Position numbers and translations under genes: made by a program
NCBI GenBank assembly: GCA_946811185.2
Contig: OX328107.1
Coordinates: 22,961,587 to 23,025,586, forward strand
Direction of reading: 5' to 3'
DNA: 64,000 nt
Origin: Hippopus hippopus
Taxonomy: Eukaryota; Mollusca; Bivalvia; Cardiida; Cardiidae
The notes under the pieces: model-generated
The model's database searches: none
Told to the model about the DNA's origin: nothing
What the model saw: the letters and a program-made list of their open reading frames with translations, nothing else
Shown: one piece after another, positions 45,562 through 56,647 of the stretch
Numbering within the stretch: the first letter of the stretch is position 1
Layout of the letters: each line of letters opens with the position of its first letter

Positions 45562-48500
45562 AAAACAGGGTATCATATATAACTAAAGTGAGGTACTGAC
45601 GTTATTCACTTGTCCAGTTAGGTTTGCTGTTCTGATCACTGTGCGAAATCGGAGAAAGTAAAGCTTTAGAACAAAAAACTTAAGACCACTGGAATGGGCA
45701 AAATGCTGTTTCCTGTGGAAGAAAAATTCTAATTTTCGCAGTGAGAGTTGGTAACGTCAATTTGAAAGACTTCGAAGAGATTAATAAAAAATGATTAAGC
45801 ATTTTGTAAGATATTTCAAAATTCAGGGGGTCTCTATGAACTCCAGACTACCTTTACCAACGGTAGTACCCTCGGAAGTCTCGAGATTTCGCATGCTTGT
45901 TATGAAATTATATTTGACTAGGAGTAGAACCGTTATGACCGAATTTTAGGATCAAGGGCCGTATTCATCATCCATTTTAAATTGCTTTTTTACGTGTAAT
46001 TCTAGATTTAGAAATTAATGTAATTTTATATTGGCTTAACTGTTTGGTTTCGCCAAACAGAAATAGAGTTGCTTTAAAATAAAGAAAAAAATAAGAGAAT
46101 AAGACATAGAAGGTTATACGAACAATTGTTGGTTTGGGCTGGCCTAGGACAGAGCTTGATTTATAGCCTTAGCCTTAGTCTGTACTGCAACTCTTTGTAA
46201 GGCAATTCGAGCCTTAGTCTGTACTGCAACTCTTTGTTAGGCAATTCGACGGAGCAATATGTACAAAAACACACGTTTACTCTTCACTAGAAGACAATAA
46301 TTAAGACTTGTCCAAATTGAAAGCATTTGCACGCGACAAATCAAATGCAGTTCAAATTATTGGAGTTTTCTTAGAAGGGGTAGAAAACACTGTTGGTTAC
46401 CAGCATGTTCTCCTTTTCAAACAGTATTTTCCGCAGCCTTTCTGTTCAGAGTCATTTAAACATGGGATTGTTTCGTGAAGGATAAAGGACTAACAGTAGG
46501 TAGACACATACATTTAGTCCCCCATTTTCTTGTGTGCATTCATCAACGGCAATAAACACTGCCATCATGTCCGGCGTTAGACAATGTCTGTACCAATACC
46601 TGTAATAAACATGGAGAAATGGAATTTGGGGCAATATCTGTAGGACTTGCAGAAGTAAACAAAGAACTTACAAGAATTTTGGGCAACAGTTACAATAACA
46701 AACAAGAAGAAATGAAACTTTAGACATTATCTGCTCCAATTAGCAACCAAAGTTACTAAAACGTTAGAAAACATGTGCACCGGTAACTGTAACTGACAAG
46801 TAGAATGGAACTTCAGACTTTAGGTAATATCTGAACCAAATAACAGAAACAAGCAAGGAGGGGATGAACCTGTAGGCAATACATAACCAACAATCATCGT
46901 TACAACCCAAATGAGAAATGGACAGAACTTGAACTACAGGGACTTAAAAGAGCATTAGTTTCTACTGTTACTAGTAAAAAGAGCTAATTGCATAAAACTT
47001 TGCAGTATCTGGACAAGTCGCGTCAATGGAATAAGATGTATTAGGAAAAACAGCGTCATATAATTGCGAACTTGTACGAGGTTTTAGTAAATTACACAGA
47101 AGTTACAATACAAGGTAAATTCAGATAACTGAAAGTATTGAAACAAAGGAACTGATTATAAGGTTGCAAGAACCACGAAACTTTAGACAACAGTTCTCCC
47201 AGTTTACAAACTTATAAGATATAATGGAGTGGATATCGTTATAAATTAACTACTTCATATCAGCTTTACATTTTACTTCCGACAAATATACGTCTTGTAC
47301 TTCCTGTCGAATACTGTAATAACTAGGACAGAATAACTCTGTACAGAAAGAAAGAATTTACTTGTCAAAGCTAAAAGCACTTGCAGACAACAAAGGAAAT
47401 GTGTTTCAAACAATGCGATATGTCTTTGTAACAAAGACAACATAGTGGGAACAGGAAAAAATGCTGGTTACCAGCATTTTCTCCTTTTTTACACAATATT
47501 TCCAAAAGCCGTCTTCCTCAAGGTAAAACACGGAATTGCTTGACACACGGCTAAACCTTAGCTGAAATATAAGTAGCCTGGCATTCAGGCCCTGCATTTA
47601 AGTCATTCTAATAAACAAGGTACACAACTACAGCAAACTCACAGAAATATGTGTTGTTATTTGCCCTTCTTCTGAAATACGTTAAATCAGACATTCAGAA
47701 CATTGAGAACACAGAGTATTTGTTTTGCAGTTTTACTTGATGATTTTGTTTTAGTGAAAATTCTCTATTTAACGGACTGATACCAGTCTAAAATATAAAC
47801 TGTTATACAGTTGTATATCGGACTTCATGTATGACGAGATCCTGTTTTCATGTTTTGGCTAATTATTAAAATTGTAAAAGTTAATACCAGATGTACAAGC
47901 ATTCAAAGGATTTGAAAGTTGTTTCACTTTTTATGTTGCAATGCGATACCCTTGTTTAGTTTTCATTGCCTTCACGGATGATGCAAGCTTAATTTTTCAA
48001 AGTAAAATGAACTGAAAAATGCCTGATTTTTCTAAAATGTCTGTAGAGATACACACAAGTCTACTTTCACAGCTCTCTTACTCCCTGTCTGGCACACTTA
48101 CCCATAATCTTGATGCCACTCGAATCTACCACCAACGACTGGATGTTTCACTATAACCTTGCCATGATAATGATACAGCTCATCAACTCCAAGTAACTAA
48201 AATATCGAATATTAAAATATGACTGATCCTTGCTTCGGAAACGGGGGGTTTAATGCATCTTCATAATGTATTATTCTATGCAATTCGTCACACAGGACAG
48301 ACCAAATTTTGCGTAACATCCGAGTGAATCGTAAGGTAGAATGTCCCTTCAACCGGTAGATAATTTACCAAGATAAAAAACTTTCGACAAAGGACAGCAT
48401 GCGTGGACAGCAAATGGCTGACATGGATCTATACTTTTGGCAGATGCATTCACCACATTTTCACAGAGTATGATTCAAGTTTAGCAAAGTAACGGAAAGT

Positions 48501-51500
48501 GGTAACATAATAGATATGAAAAACAACATGACTTGATCATCTATACTGATGATAATGATAATATTCATAGCCTGTAGAGTAACATGGACATTTTCAGTCG
48601 ATGGCAATGACCAAAACAGTCCAGCTTTAAAGTGGTTTAAGCAAAACTATCACACAATATATATTTACACAGTTAATGTACATCTTTGACAATACTTCTT
48701 TCTTGTTTGCGGCCTACAGTTTTTTTTTTTTGAAAATTAGCAGATGGTGGAACCCAAATCAGGGAATGTAAACAAATATCAACGGTGAGAGAGGAACGAA
48801 TCTGTCGCAATGATTATCATCAATTCTCGAGAAGAAATTGGCTGTGCTGGGATTCGAACCGGCGACCCCCACTTTTCAATTTCCGAATGCGCTATAGGGG
48901 TTCAGCTAAAGATGCATGGAATTTAGCATATAGCAACCCCGAGGCGATCAAAAACCTATCGTTAAATCACGACATCGTTATCAACAGAGGAAAATGAAGT
49001 TGATCTATGAAGTGTCTAGGCGGTGAATAACTTCTTCGTAAAAGCAATTTATCGTTACAAACGGGTTTTACTATACTTTTGTCCTGTTGAGGGGCGACTA
49101 ATAATAGTATCACTTACCTGCTCTGAGGTGGTAACAAGCTTCTCACATCGAGCAAGCAGACCTGTGGAATCATTTCCAGCATGTTTCCAGAGGATCAGCA
49201 GAGGTGCACTCCCCTCAGTGTCACGGACCTGAATGATTGTTTAACAGTTTACCAAATAATCAAGAGTTTCCATCCCTTTGACAGAAGGGTTTTGAAAACA
49301 CTGGGGGAAAGAAGAAAAGGTTTGGTACAAAATCATTTTACAAACAATCACACAATTTGATTTGCCGTCTGCAAATGCTTTGAAATTGCACAAGTCTTAA
49401 ATTTTGTTTCTGTAAAAGAGTGAACTTAGTTCCGCCAGAAGATTTTTTCTTTTTCTTTTGCAGCAGACAACTTTCGAAAACATAGCGGCAAAAGAGACAT
49501 TACTTTTGAAAGGGATTCTTCTTTCCCCCCCCCCCTCATGGTTTTCACTTGTACACCTGTTTGTAAAATTAAAGGAAAATTAAAGTTTGTTGTAGACTTT
49601 GAATTGCATTATTCTAATTTCAGCTTGCACTACTCTAATTTCAGTTTATACTTTTTCATATTTTGGACCCAAAACAGCTACCGTTCGCTGACTTTTCTGG
49701 ATAAAAATTATGTACTACATGTACTTGACTGGCATTTATGTTCCCGAAGCGAGTCAGAGACAGTCTAAACCAGATTTGACTGTTTCAGACGGTTTTTCTC
49801 TGGATAAGATTATGACATCATGTCATTTAATGAATTCAATCAATGATATTCATCATGGCGGCGGTTAAGATCATCCAAGATGGCGGTGGTCAAGGTCAAA
49901 CATGCTCATTAAGAAGGCAGTTAGCCTGCATTTATCACTACTTTTGTTCATAAATTAATTCATTCCTTACTGAACTTATTACTGAATAGTTTGACTATAT
50001 GAAAGATCTAAAGTAACAAAGACAATTAACTCATATGAATTATTTAAGTAATCGTCGATTCATTGACAATTCGAGATTCAAATTACAAAACTAAGTTCTT
50101 GCTGGGCTGGATTGAAATTTTCAGCCAATCAGAGAATATTTACAATTTACCAAGCAATCCCGTGTTTTTACGACACTGAAAAGTGGCAAATAGCATCTTC
50201 TCCTTTTTCCACAATCTTTTGTACCCTTTCAGATAGAAATCTGAGTAATCAAAACATTTCACATGACTGTTGTCTGCAATGGGCTTCAAATTGGATGATA
50301 AGTTGAATGATAAGTTGTCTAACAATTTACCAAACAATAACAATTTTAGACTTGTCAAAATTAAAACCAGATTACAGCATAGGCCTAACTGTGGTTCAAA
50401 CGGTAGAAATTGTTTTTAAGCAGATGAAACATATTGTGGGAAAAGTGGAAAATGCTGGTTATAAGCATTTTCTTCTTTCCCTGTTTTTGGGCTTCCTCGG
50501 GTTTATTAAAATTTGAGATTGTGTGGTAAGGAGTCAATTGAGTTTGGTGTTACCGGATAGGCATGGTCCATCATTCCACCTTCAACTATCGTACTTCTGA
50601 TCTTTTCAACTTCACCATCGTTCAACAAGCTCCTGTAACGTGTTCAGTATTTTTAATCGATAATTAATGAATAAAAGCGCCAAGAAGATTCTCTTCCTGT
50701 AGCCATCCAGTGAAAACATTGTGATAAAAGAAATACATTAATGGAAGCGAACATTCTCCTCTCTAGCTTCGAAGATTACTCTTGTATTACACTTTATTTA
50801 ACTTTAATTCATGCTAACAAGCCATATTTTACACATTTATTTTCAAAATAGTCTACATTGAATTTGTCTCCAGAGGTAATGAATTAACCCTCTCACCGAT
50901 ATCTTATGTCGTTCGCAGAAATCTGCTCTTGACCCTAAACCGCAGTCTTCCAATTTTTTTATCGATCCTGAGAAGGAAAGCTCTTAAAACCAGTATTTTC
51001 TTCTTTTTCACAGTATTTTCTTATCATACCAAGAGAAGACCCTATCATTTGAGCCATATTGAATATGTCGACCGTAAAATGATTTCGGACGAGTCTTTGT
51101 CCTATGGTAAGGCTTAACAAGAAAGAAAAGAAGAGGGCCATGATGGTCCTGTATCGCTCCACTGGCTAGTAAGTACAAACCATACACACCAAGAAGAGTT
51201 ATAAAGTTTTCTCTATAAATGTGAAAGTTGTGATCCCAGGGCGAGTCAATTTTTTACCTATAATTACGATCTTGACCTATCATTACTAGCTCAAATTATT
51301 TGAATCCTGGTAGAGGTCAACAAGATACAGGCACCAAATAATACAGGTCTAGGCCATATTTTTATAAACAAGAAGATTTTCAAAGTTTCCTCAATAAAAC
51401 ATGAAAGACGGAGCTTTTTTCCATTCAGGGGCTATTTTTTTTTTTTTTTTTTTTTTTAACAAATTTAAAAGAGGTCCACTAGATGAAGCTATGTGCCAAA

Positions 51501-54500
51501 TTTGGTAGCCCTAGGCCTTGTGATTAGGAACAAGAAGATCTTTAAAGTTTTCACTATAAAAGCCCATGTAAAACTTGTGACCCGACCCCCCCCCCACCCG
51601 GACGGGGTTAATTTTGGACCTAGAACTATAATTTGAAGAAACTTAGCGCAGGATCATTAGGTGAAGCTACACGCTATATTTGGTATCCCTAGGCCATATG
51701 GTTAGAAGCAGAAGATTTTTAAAGTTTTCACCACATAACCCCATAAAAAAGCTTGTGACCACCCGAGGCAGGGCCAATTTTGGCCCTAGGACTACAATGT
51801 GAAAAATCTCAGTAGAGGTCTATCAGATGAAGCTACATACCAATTTAGGTAGCCCAAGGCCATATGGTTTAGAACCAGGAGACATTTTAAGTTTCCACTT
51901 TATTAGCCCATGTAAAACTTGTGACCTTGGGGCGGGGCCAATTTTGACTCCACGGCCATAACTTGAAGAAATTCAGTAGAAGTCCATTAGATAAAGCTAC
52001 ATGCCAAATTTGGTAGCCCTATGCCTCATAGTTTCGGACAAGAAGATTTTCAGAGATTTCCAATATTTCTTTAAGTTTTGTTGCCGTGTTAACCAGAGTT
52101 TTCACAGGATTCAAATCCTTTCAACAAATCTGAAGAGGGCCATGGCAGAATCATTTCTGTGAAGTTTGGTCAAAATTGGATGGGTGTTTCAGAGAAGAAG
52201 ACGTCTGACATAAAAGTTAACGCACGCACGCACGCACGCATGCACGGACGTACGGACGCACGACGGACACAGGGTCATGACATTAACTCCCTGGACTTTG
52301 GCGAGTAGAGCTAATAAAATACTATAGTATACACATATACTAGTATATATACTATATATAACTTACACCACTAACCATGGTTGTAGGCCTACGTAACTCA
52401 CGATCTACAAAATAGCTTGCGATGTAAGCTTTTTAGTTTTAAATAAATGATATTCTCCCCAAGACATGATTTTTACATCGGTTGCCATTTTTATACATAA
52501 TACTATTATACACACCATAATTTACATTGCTTGCCATGTTTGCACATAGAAGCATAAATTTATAAATCTGGTTATGCTCGTACACATATTTTACAATGCA
52601 CATACTATAAATTTACATCGCTTGCCATGGTTGTATAAATCTAACTCGATAAACCTTTCATTAACACTTTATATTATTGTTTGTTTTTGGGAATACAAGT
52701 TTAAAACCTAAAACCGTGATGAGATAATATAAACCTTATTGTGTTTGGTTTTTAAATTATCTCGTCACGGTACGTGATTTTAAACATGTTATCCCAAAGA
52801 TAAACAATAATATAAACTGATAATGAAACGTTTATCGAGTGAGAGTAATATATACATTACACTATGAATTTACAAATCTCGTCATGCTTGTATAGGTCCC
52901 ACCCGATAAACGTTTCATTATCTGTTTATATTTTTATTTGTGTTTGGGATAACAGGTCTAAAATCACGGACCGTGACGAGATAATTTATAAGCCCCACTC
53001 GATTATGTTTATGTTATCTCAGCATGGTTTGTGATTTTAAATCTGTATTCCAAAAAAACAAACAATAATGTAAACTTTTAATGAAAGGTTTATCGAGTAA
53101 GAGTAATACATAGTACCCTACAATGCGCAAACTATTAATTTTACATCGATTACCATGCTTGAAATTGTTCAATTAATGCACAAACTATAAATTTACATCG
53201 CTTGCCATGTTTGTACATTGTGCTGTGAATTCACAAATCTCGTTATGCTTGTACATAGGAATATTAATGCACAAATTATAAATTTACATCGCTCGCCACT
53301 TTTGAACATGGTACTAAGTACAAGCATGGCAAGTGATGTAAGTTTATAGTTTGGACAGATTACGTGATTTAATTTTGTAGAGGTCAATGGCTGAAATATT
53401 GGAAAAAAGTGTTTTGATCTAAGCATTGTAAAGCCATCATACCTAACAATGACGTAACCGTCCCGGTCGAAGTCTTTCTTCATAGACTCGGTCACAGGCA
53501 ACGTGTTTCCATTATATCTGTATTCTGTTAGAAAATGTAATACTAGTTGAACACAGACAGAGCAAAAAAGTGGTTCTAACAGAGCAAAATATCCCAAAGC
53601 AAAACCGAGTGACGCAGCTCTCAGCTATAGTAATTTAAAAATGATGTTTAGCATCGTTCAAGTGGAGTCAGAATGACAGGCCCTACACTTTAGCGGATAA
53701 TCCTTTTTTCCACTTTTAATCCCACTTTTATGTATTGTAATAGAGATGAGACTTAAAAGTCGAATTCAGTATTTATCGAAAACGAATCTTTGAATATCTG
53801 TTTTTTGTATTCGTCCCCATCTCTTAAAGAAGAATATAGGAAAAATGCGTAGAATGGGGGTGGTATTAGTTTTGCTTCATTTCATAAAAAATAATCATAA
53901 TAAAAAAATTAATTACACTTAGCGGATAAATTATGATAATTGTCTTTGCTCTGCGACTTATGACAATATTTACCGGGATTAAATAATAGTAATAGCGACA
54001 GGGATCGTACAGCTTCAACGGCTGTGTACCATTTTGATTTTCTTTATGTGAGAAAATGTCCAGTGTCTTGGTAGGGTTATCATTTATTTTACTGGTCATA
54101 AAAAAAGCCACTGGAATCCCTGTTTACTTTTTTTTACATGGAGATGGTGCATTGAAGAAATCAGGGATCGTATATACACATGTATATATAAGATCCCTGA
54201 AGAAAATAAATGATGTTTGTCGGAATGGAACCTACCAGTACAATTCTAGTCAATATTTAAATCCTGAACTCCTCCTAAAGGTAGTTAAGTGTTGGTAATA
54301 CCAAACCCGATACTAGAAAATTGGTAATAAGAAACGCAGAAAAGGTTTAAAATGGTTTCATACCTACTCTTGGGTACTGGTCAATGATTCAAAACTGACA
54401 TTTGAAGCTAAATGTCAGTAAAAAAAAGTGAAAAGACAAAATAAGCCATCCGGCGATGTATAAAAAAATCATACAGATCAAAATAAAGAGCAAAACTCGT

Positions 54501-55354
54501 CGGAAATAACCAAATAATGTACAAAGTGACTAACTTGAAAATTAAAACTAGGTACCAAATGACAAAAATGAAATTTAAAACTAGGTACGAAACGACCAAA
54601 ATGAAAACTAAACCTTGGTACAGAATGACCAAAGTGGGTACGAAATGACCGAGGTAGGTACAAAATGATCAAAACGAAAAGTCAAAATGGGTAGGAAATG
54701 ACCAAAATTGTGAGAAATGACTTAGGTAAGAAATAACCTAGGTACGAAATGACTGGAAGCCGTGATCTTTTCCCTTGGTTATTTAGCAAAGATGCATTCA
54801 ACCTACGTTTTCACCCTTAGAGCGCCGAATAAAGACAATGGGCACTGTCAGTCTAGAAATAAGACCCAAATAATTGCACTTTTAAGGATGTTTTGTCAGG
54901 TACATCCCAGCAAAGCTGACTGTGTAGACCAAATTTCAGACTGCAGGTTTTGTGCAGTCTGATCTTTATCTACACTGGCTTTAAAGGCACCTATAGTTAT
55001 GAAAGGCACTCTCAGGGTAAAATTACAGTCTACACTGTTTGAAGACAAAAGTAGAGGTGTATTTTTGCATCAATGAAACCTTTCAGCGCAACGTTAAACT
55101 GAATCTCTTTCGACGGATGATAAATATAACCCACTGAAACTGAGAAATAGTTTACCTGATATTATTTTTTTTACTAAACTAGCGCGCGGTATAGGTACAA
55201 GATTAGATTGCGTGTTTTGTGTTGTCTGATCTTGATCTATGGCGTCCGCAAAAGGTCCTGATTACTGCTGTGGCAATGAACAATTTAAAAAAGACAAAAC
55301 AAAACTAACAAAAAAAAAACAACACAGGAAGATGTACCCACCGTGTCCTCCCAT
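43597..55354 (-). CDS. Phytanoyl-CoA dioxygenase family oxygenase (L-proline trans-4-hydroxylase-like), eight coding exons
   Basis: Eight exons (13, 82, 79, 111, 95, 88, 130 and 203 nt) splice in phase to 801 nt, 266 residues from ATG 55354 to TGA 43597, with all introns GT-AG. The product is a PhyH-type Fe(II)/2-oxoglutarate dioxygenase with a double-stranded beta-helix fold. [10 protein letters not shown] (residues 23-32) is the usual N-terminal DGYxVxR motif. W-H-Q-D-Y-G gives iron ligands His123 and Asp125. LKGSHK-GRIDH follows at 158-169. [15 protein letters not shown] (200-214) holds the distal ligand His211, and NNSNKRR supplies the 2-oxoglutarate-binding Arg (221 or 222). Length and motif order fit cytosolic mollusc proteins often annotated L-proline trans-4-hydroxylase-like; no signal or transit peptide is seen. 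The substrate cannot be read from sequence. The start ATG has A at -3 and G at +4. No frameshift or missing catalytic residue was found. Confidence 0.9.
43957..44153 (+). repeat. Family B MITE in dioxygenase intron 7
   Basis: AAAACTCTGTAAAAGAAGAA, AAAACGCGGGTAATAAATTT and GTCGTCTACTAAAGGATTAA; the hairpin is decayed. Confidence 0.6.
44418..44547 (-). CDS. Dioxygenase exon 7
   Basis: Acceptor TGCTCTAG, donor CAG|GTATAT. Encodes [15 protein letters not shown] through ELIKTDLQP plus the first base of Gly200. Confidence 0.9.
44548..46276. other. Dioxygenase intron 6, mostly featureless
   Basis: It holds a G-run at about 44848, an AAG run at 45538-45560 and a 41-bp tandem duplication (CCTTAGTCTGTACTGCAACT) at 46166-46250. 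Confidence 0.5.
46277..46490 (-). repeat. Family B MITE in dioxygenase intron 6
   Basis: CTTCACTAGAAGACAATAAT to GGGATTGTTTCGTGAAGGAT. It ends only about 20 bp from the exon 6 donor. Confidence 0.72.
46512..46599 (-). CDS. Dioxygenase exon 6
   Basis: Acceptor TTTATTACAG, donor AAT|GTATGT. Encodes [20 protein letters not shown] then CTQENGGLN, the conserved strand following the first iron-ligand motif. Confidence 0.9.
47351..47560 (-). repeat. Family B MITE in dioxygenase intron 5
   Basis: TAAAAGCACTTGCAGACAAC, hairpin AAATGCTGGTTACCAGCATT, CCAAAAGCCGTCTTCCTCAA. Confidence 0.75.
48102..48196 (-). CDS. Dioxygenase exon 5
   Basis: Acceptor ATATTTTAG, donor GG|GTAAGT. Encodes [17 protein letters not shown] then [11 protein letters not shown], with iron ligands His123 and Asp125. 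Confidence 0.92.
48222..48478 (-). repeat. Family A MITE, heavily decayed
   Basis: GATCCTTGCTTCGGAAACGG, AAACTTTCGACAAAGGACAG and CACAGAGTATGATTCAAG keep the family A order. Confidence 0.65.
48700..48920 (-). mobile_element. tRNA-derived SINE, reverse orientation, dioxygenase intron 4
   Basis: GGTGAGAGAGGAACGAATC, CTGTGCTGGGATTCGAACCG (box B complement) and GGGGTTCAGCTAAAG (near box A complement) are in order. The body matches 8690-8950 weakly. Confidence 0.6.
49118..49228 (-). CDS. Dioxygenase exon 4
   Basis: Acceptor CATTCAG, donor CAG|GTAAGT. 37 codons in phase 0, [20 protein letters not shown] then an [12 protein letters not shown] helix. Confidence 0.9.
49240..49428 (+). repeat. Family B MITE in dioxygenase intron 3
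   Basis: AGTTTACCAAATAATCAAGA, AGAAGGGTTTTGAAAACACT and CCGTCTGCAAATGCTTTGAA; the hairpin is lost. It begins 12 bp upstream of exon 4 in transcript sense, next to its acceptor. Confidence 0.68.
50142..50535. repeat. Two family B MITEs in opposite orientation, dioxygenase intron 3
   Basis: A truncated + copy at 50142-50250 (TTTACCAAGCAATCCCGTGT) and a - copy at 50322-50535 (CAATTTACCAAACAATAACA to GAGATTGTGTGGTAAGGAGT). The second ends about 20 bp from the exon 3 donor. Confidence 0.7.
50554..50632 (-). CDS. Dioxygenase exon 3
   Basis: Acceptor CACGTTACAG, donor CCG|GTAACA. Completes Arg32 and encodes [19 protein letters not shown] then MMDHAYP. Confidence 0.88.
50885..51115 (+). repeat. Family B MITE, diverged, dioxygenase intron 2
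   Basis: AGTCTTCCAATTTTTTTATC, AAAACCAGTATTTTCTTCTT and CCTATGGTAAGGCTTAA suggest a decayed copy; weak. Confidence 0.4.
51190..52315. mobile_element. Second element with internal tandem units (~170 bp)
   Basis: The phrase AACTTGTGACC recurs near 51223, 51570, 51747 and 51911, and CTACATGCCAAATTTGGTAG, CCCTAGGCC and AAGAAGATTTTTAAAG recur in the same order. The array ends in a GCACGCACG/GGACG run (52222-52265) and GGACTTTGGCGAGTAGAGCT. The GAGCTAA terminus resembles, in inverse orientation, the start of the element at 42060. It lies in dioxygenase intron 2. Confidence 0.75.
52644..52840. repeat. 197-bp palindromic element, copy 1
   Basis: ACTCGATAAACCTTTCATTA is mirrored by AATGAAACGTTTATCGAGT. 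Pairing continues inward through TTATATTATTGTTTGTTTTT and CCGTGATGAGATAAT. Confidence 0.85.
52901..53098. repeat. 198-bp palindromic element, copy 2
   Basis: Same structure as the copy 60 bp upstream: ACCCGATAAACGTTTCATTA and TTAATGAAAGGTTTATCGAG, with GGACCGTGACGAGATAAT inside. Around both, TTTACATCGCTTGCCATG recurs at about 52610, 53190 and 53280. Confidence 0.85.
53443..53524 (-). CDS. Dioxygenase exon 2
   Basis: Acceptor TTTTCTAACAG, donor TAG|GTATGA. Encodes (E)[20 protein letters not shown] then DGYVIVR, split in the last arginine codon. Confidence 0.88.
54530..54755. repeat. Degenerate short tandem repeat
   Basis: The phrase GGTACGAAATGACCAAA recurs about nine times with 15-40 bp spacing and substitutions. 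It lies in dioxygenase intron 1. Similar frames on the - strand are repeat-derived. Confidence 0.8.
54915..54982. repeat. Family C palindrome, dioxygenase intron 1
   Basis: GACTGTGTAGACCAAATTTC opposite GATCTTTATCTACACTGGC, with core CAGACTGCA/TGCAGTCTG. Confidence 0.72.
55188..55253. repeat. Family C palindrome, diverged
   Basis: GGTATAGGTACAAGATTAGA opposite TCTGATCTTGATCTATGGCG. Confidence 0.65.
55342..55354 (-). CDS. Dioxygenase exon 1 (13 coding bases)
   Basis: ATG GGA GGA CAC G, then donor GTGGGT at 55341. The context AGG-ATG-G is favourable for initiation. The one-base overhang joins the AA at the start of exon 2 as Glu5. The exon is called from the phase fit and the start context; a different upstream start is possible. 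Confidence 0.65.
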
Positions 55355-55619
55355 CCTTCAATCCGATAGTAAATTTAAAATGGCCTTGAGATTTGGCCGA
55401 TAGCTATTCAAGGCCAAAGTCACTAAAGGTCACGTTTATCTAAACACTTCTCTCGTCTGACCCCTCGTTACCCCCAATAAACCTTTTTTTTTTCCGCCTT
55501 GCTACAGACCAATGTTGGATACATTGTGACAAAAGGAAAAATTGTTCCTAACGAACAGTTGTTCTGATGCTTTCGCATGTATTCATGTACATGAGCTTTA
55601 CAGGTTATTCTTACCTTAT

Positions 55620-55910
55620 TGTATTCTTTCATCCTTCTGCCAAACGCCAATTTTAGACTTCCAACTTTGAAGCATCTGCAGACGACCATTTGGAAATTGA
55701 GACAAATGAACTAAGGGTCTCTGACATGGTAGGTTATTCTAAAGTAACGTAAGAACAAGGTGAAAATTCTCCTTGCAAGCTTTTAGTCCCTTTTCAACGA
55801 TCTTTTTCATAAAGTCTTACCATCTCAAGGTCCTTTATCCATTTATCAAACAACACTATTTTTCAAAGCATTTACAGACGACAAATTAAATGCCATTAAA
55901 TGAGAGAAAT
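55620..55910 (-). repeat. Family B MITE fragments upstream of the dioxygenase
   Basis: CTGCCAAACGCCAATTTTAG and GAAGCATCTGCAGACGACCA near 55640-55690, and a second piece TTTATCAAACAACACTATTT near 55850. Confidence 0.55.
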
Positions 55911-56127
55911 AACTTTCTTTTTTTCAGGCATAGGTTTGCACTACAGTGCATTTACCTCTAACTGTTTGTTTCTTTTTAACTTGTAATGCATTAGTACGAA
56001 ATAAAATGTAATTTTTCTTGTTTGTTTTGTGCTTATTTAAGTTAGTTCAACGTTTGTTTCAATTAATCCAATGTGTTCATGTCTACTCCTTGAAGTGGTT
56101 GCTCGTCTGTCAAGATTGTCAAGACTG

Positions 56128-56212
56128 AGGGAGTGTATTCCCTCTTCAACAGATGGAAAGATGAACGTTTTAGAATTCCCTCTTCAACAGATGGAAAGAT
56201 GAACGTTTTAGA
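56128..56212 (+). repeat. Two-unit tandem duplication (~42 bp)
   Basis: TTCCCTCTTCAACAGATGGA plus AAGATGAACGTTTTAGA occurs twice in direct succession with no differences. Confidence 0.9.
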
Positions 56213-56580
56213 AGAAGTCTGTGGAAAAACTACTGGCGGAAAAGAAGCCTTACTGCAGTTGAAAAAAAAAATCTACATGCATTATCAGTTCTTAGGTTGT
56301 GGTGATAAGTACTTATTCTGCAGTACCTTACCAAACGACACACCAACAATAAGAACAACAAAATGAATGGTTAAAAAAAAAAACTTGCTCTGCAAGCGAT
56401 GGTTTACCCAGGAGCTCTAAATTTAATGGCTTGTCATATACCCCAATCACTGAGACACGCTGAACACCTACTTATCCCTTATCCTGCCGAATAAGTAAAA
56501 AGAAATATTCAAACCGATAGTAAAACTCCCAAATGTTGCTATTTCAAAGTTATTTTTTTAGGAACAAACTATCTCCTTAT

Positions 56581-56647
56581 CGGACAGTGTAGATCCAAGA
56601 TCAGACTGCACGTTCTGTGCAGTCTGATCTTGATCTACACTGTCCGC
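56581..56647. repeat. Family C palindrome, nearly perfect
   Basis: The left arm CGGACAGTGTAGATCCAAG...CTGCAC and the right arm GTGCAG...CTTGATCTACACTGTCCG differ by a single extra C across 30 bases. The loop is GTTCT. Confidence 0.92.

Noticed and set aside
48830..48910. tRNA gene on the - strand
   Set aside because: Same situation as at 8870: box B matches, but stems do not close and it is part of a dispersed repeat.
53193..53597. 134-codon open frame on - as a single-exon gene
   Set aside because: Only the middle (53524-53443) is real coding sequence, dioxygenase exon 2; the rest is intron on either side.
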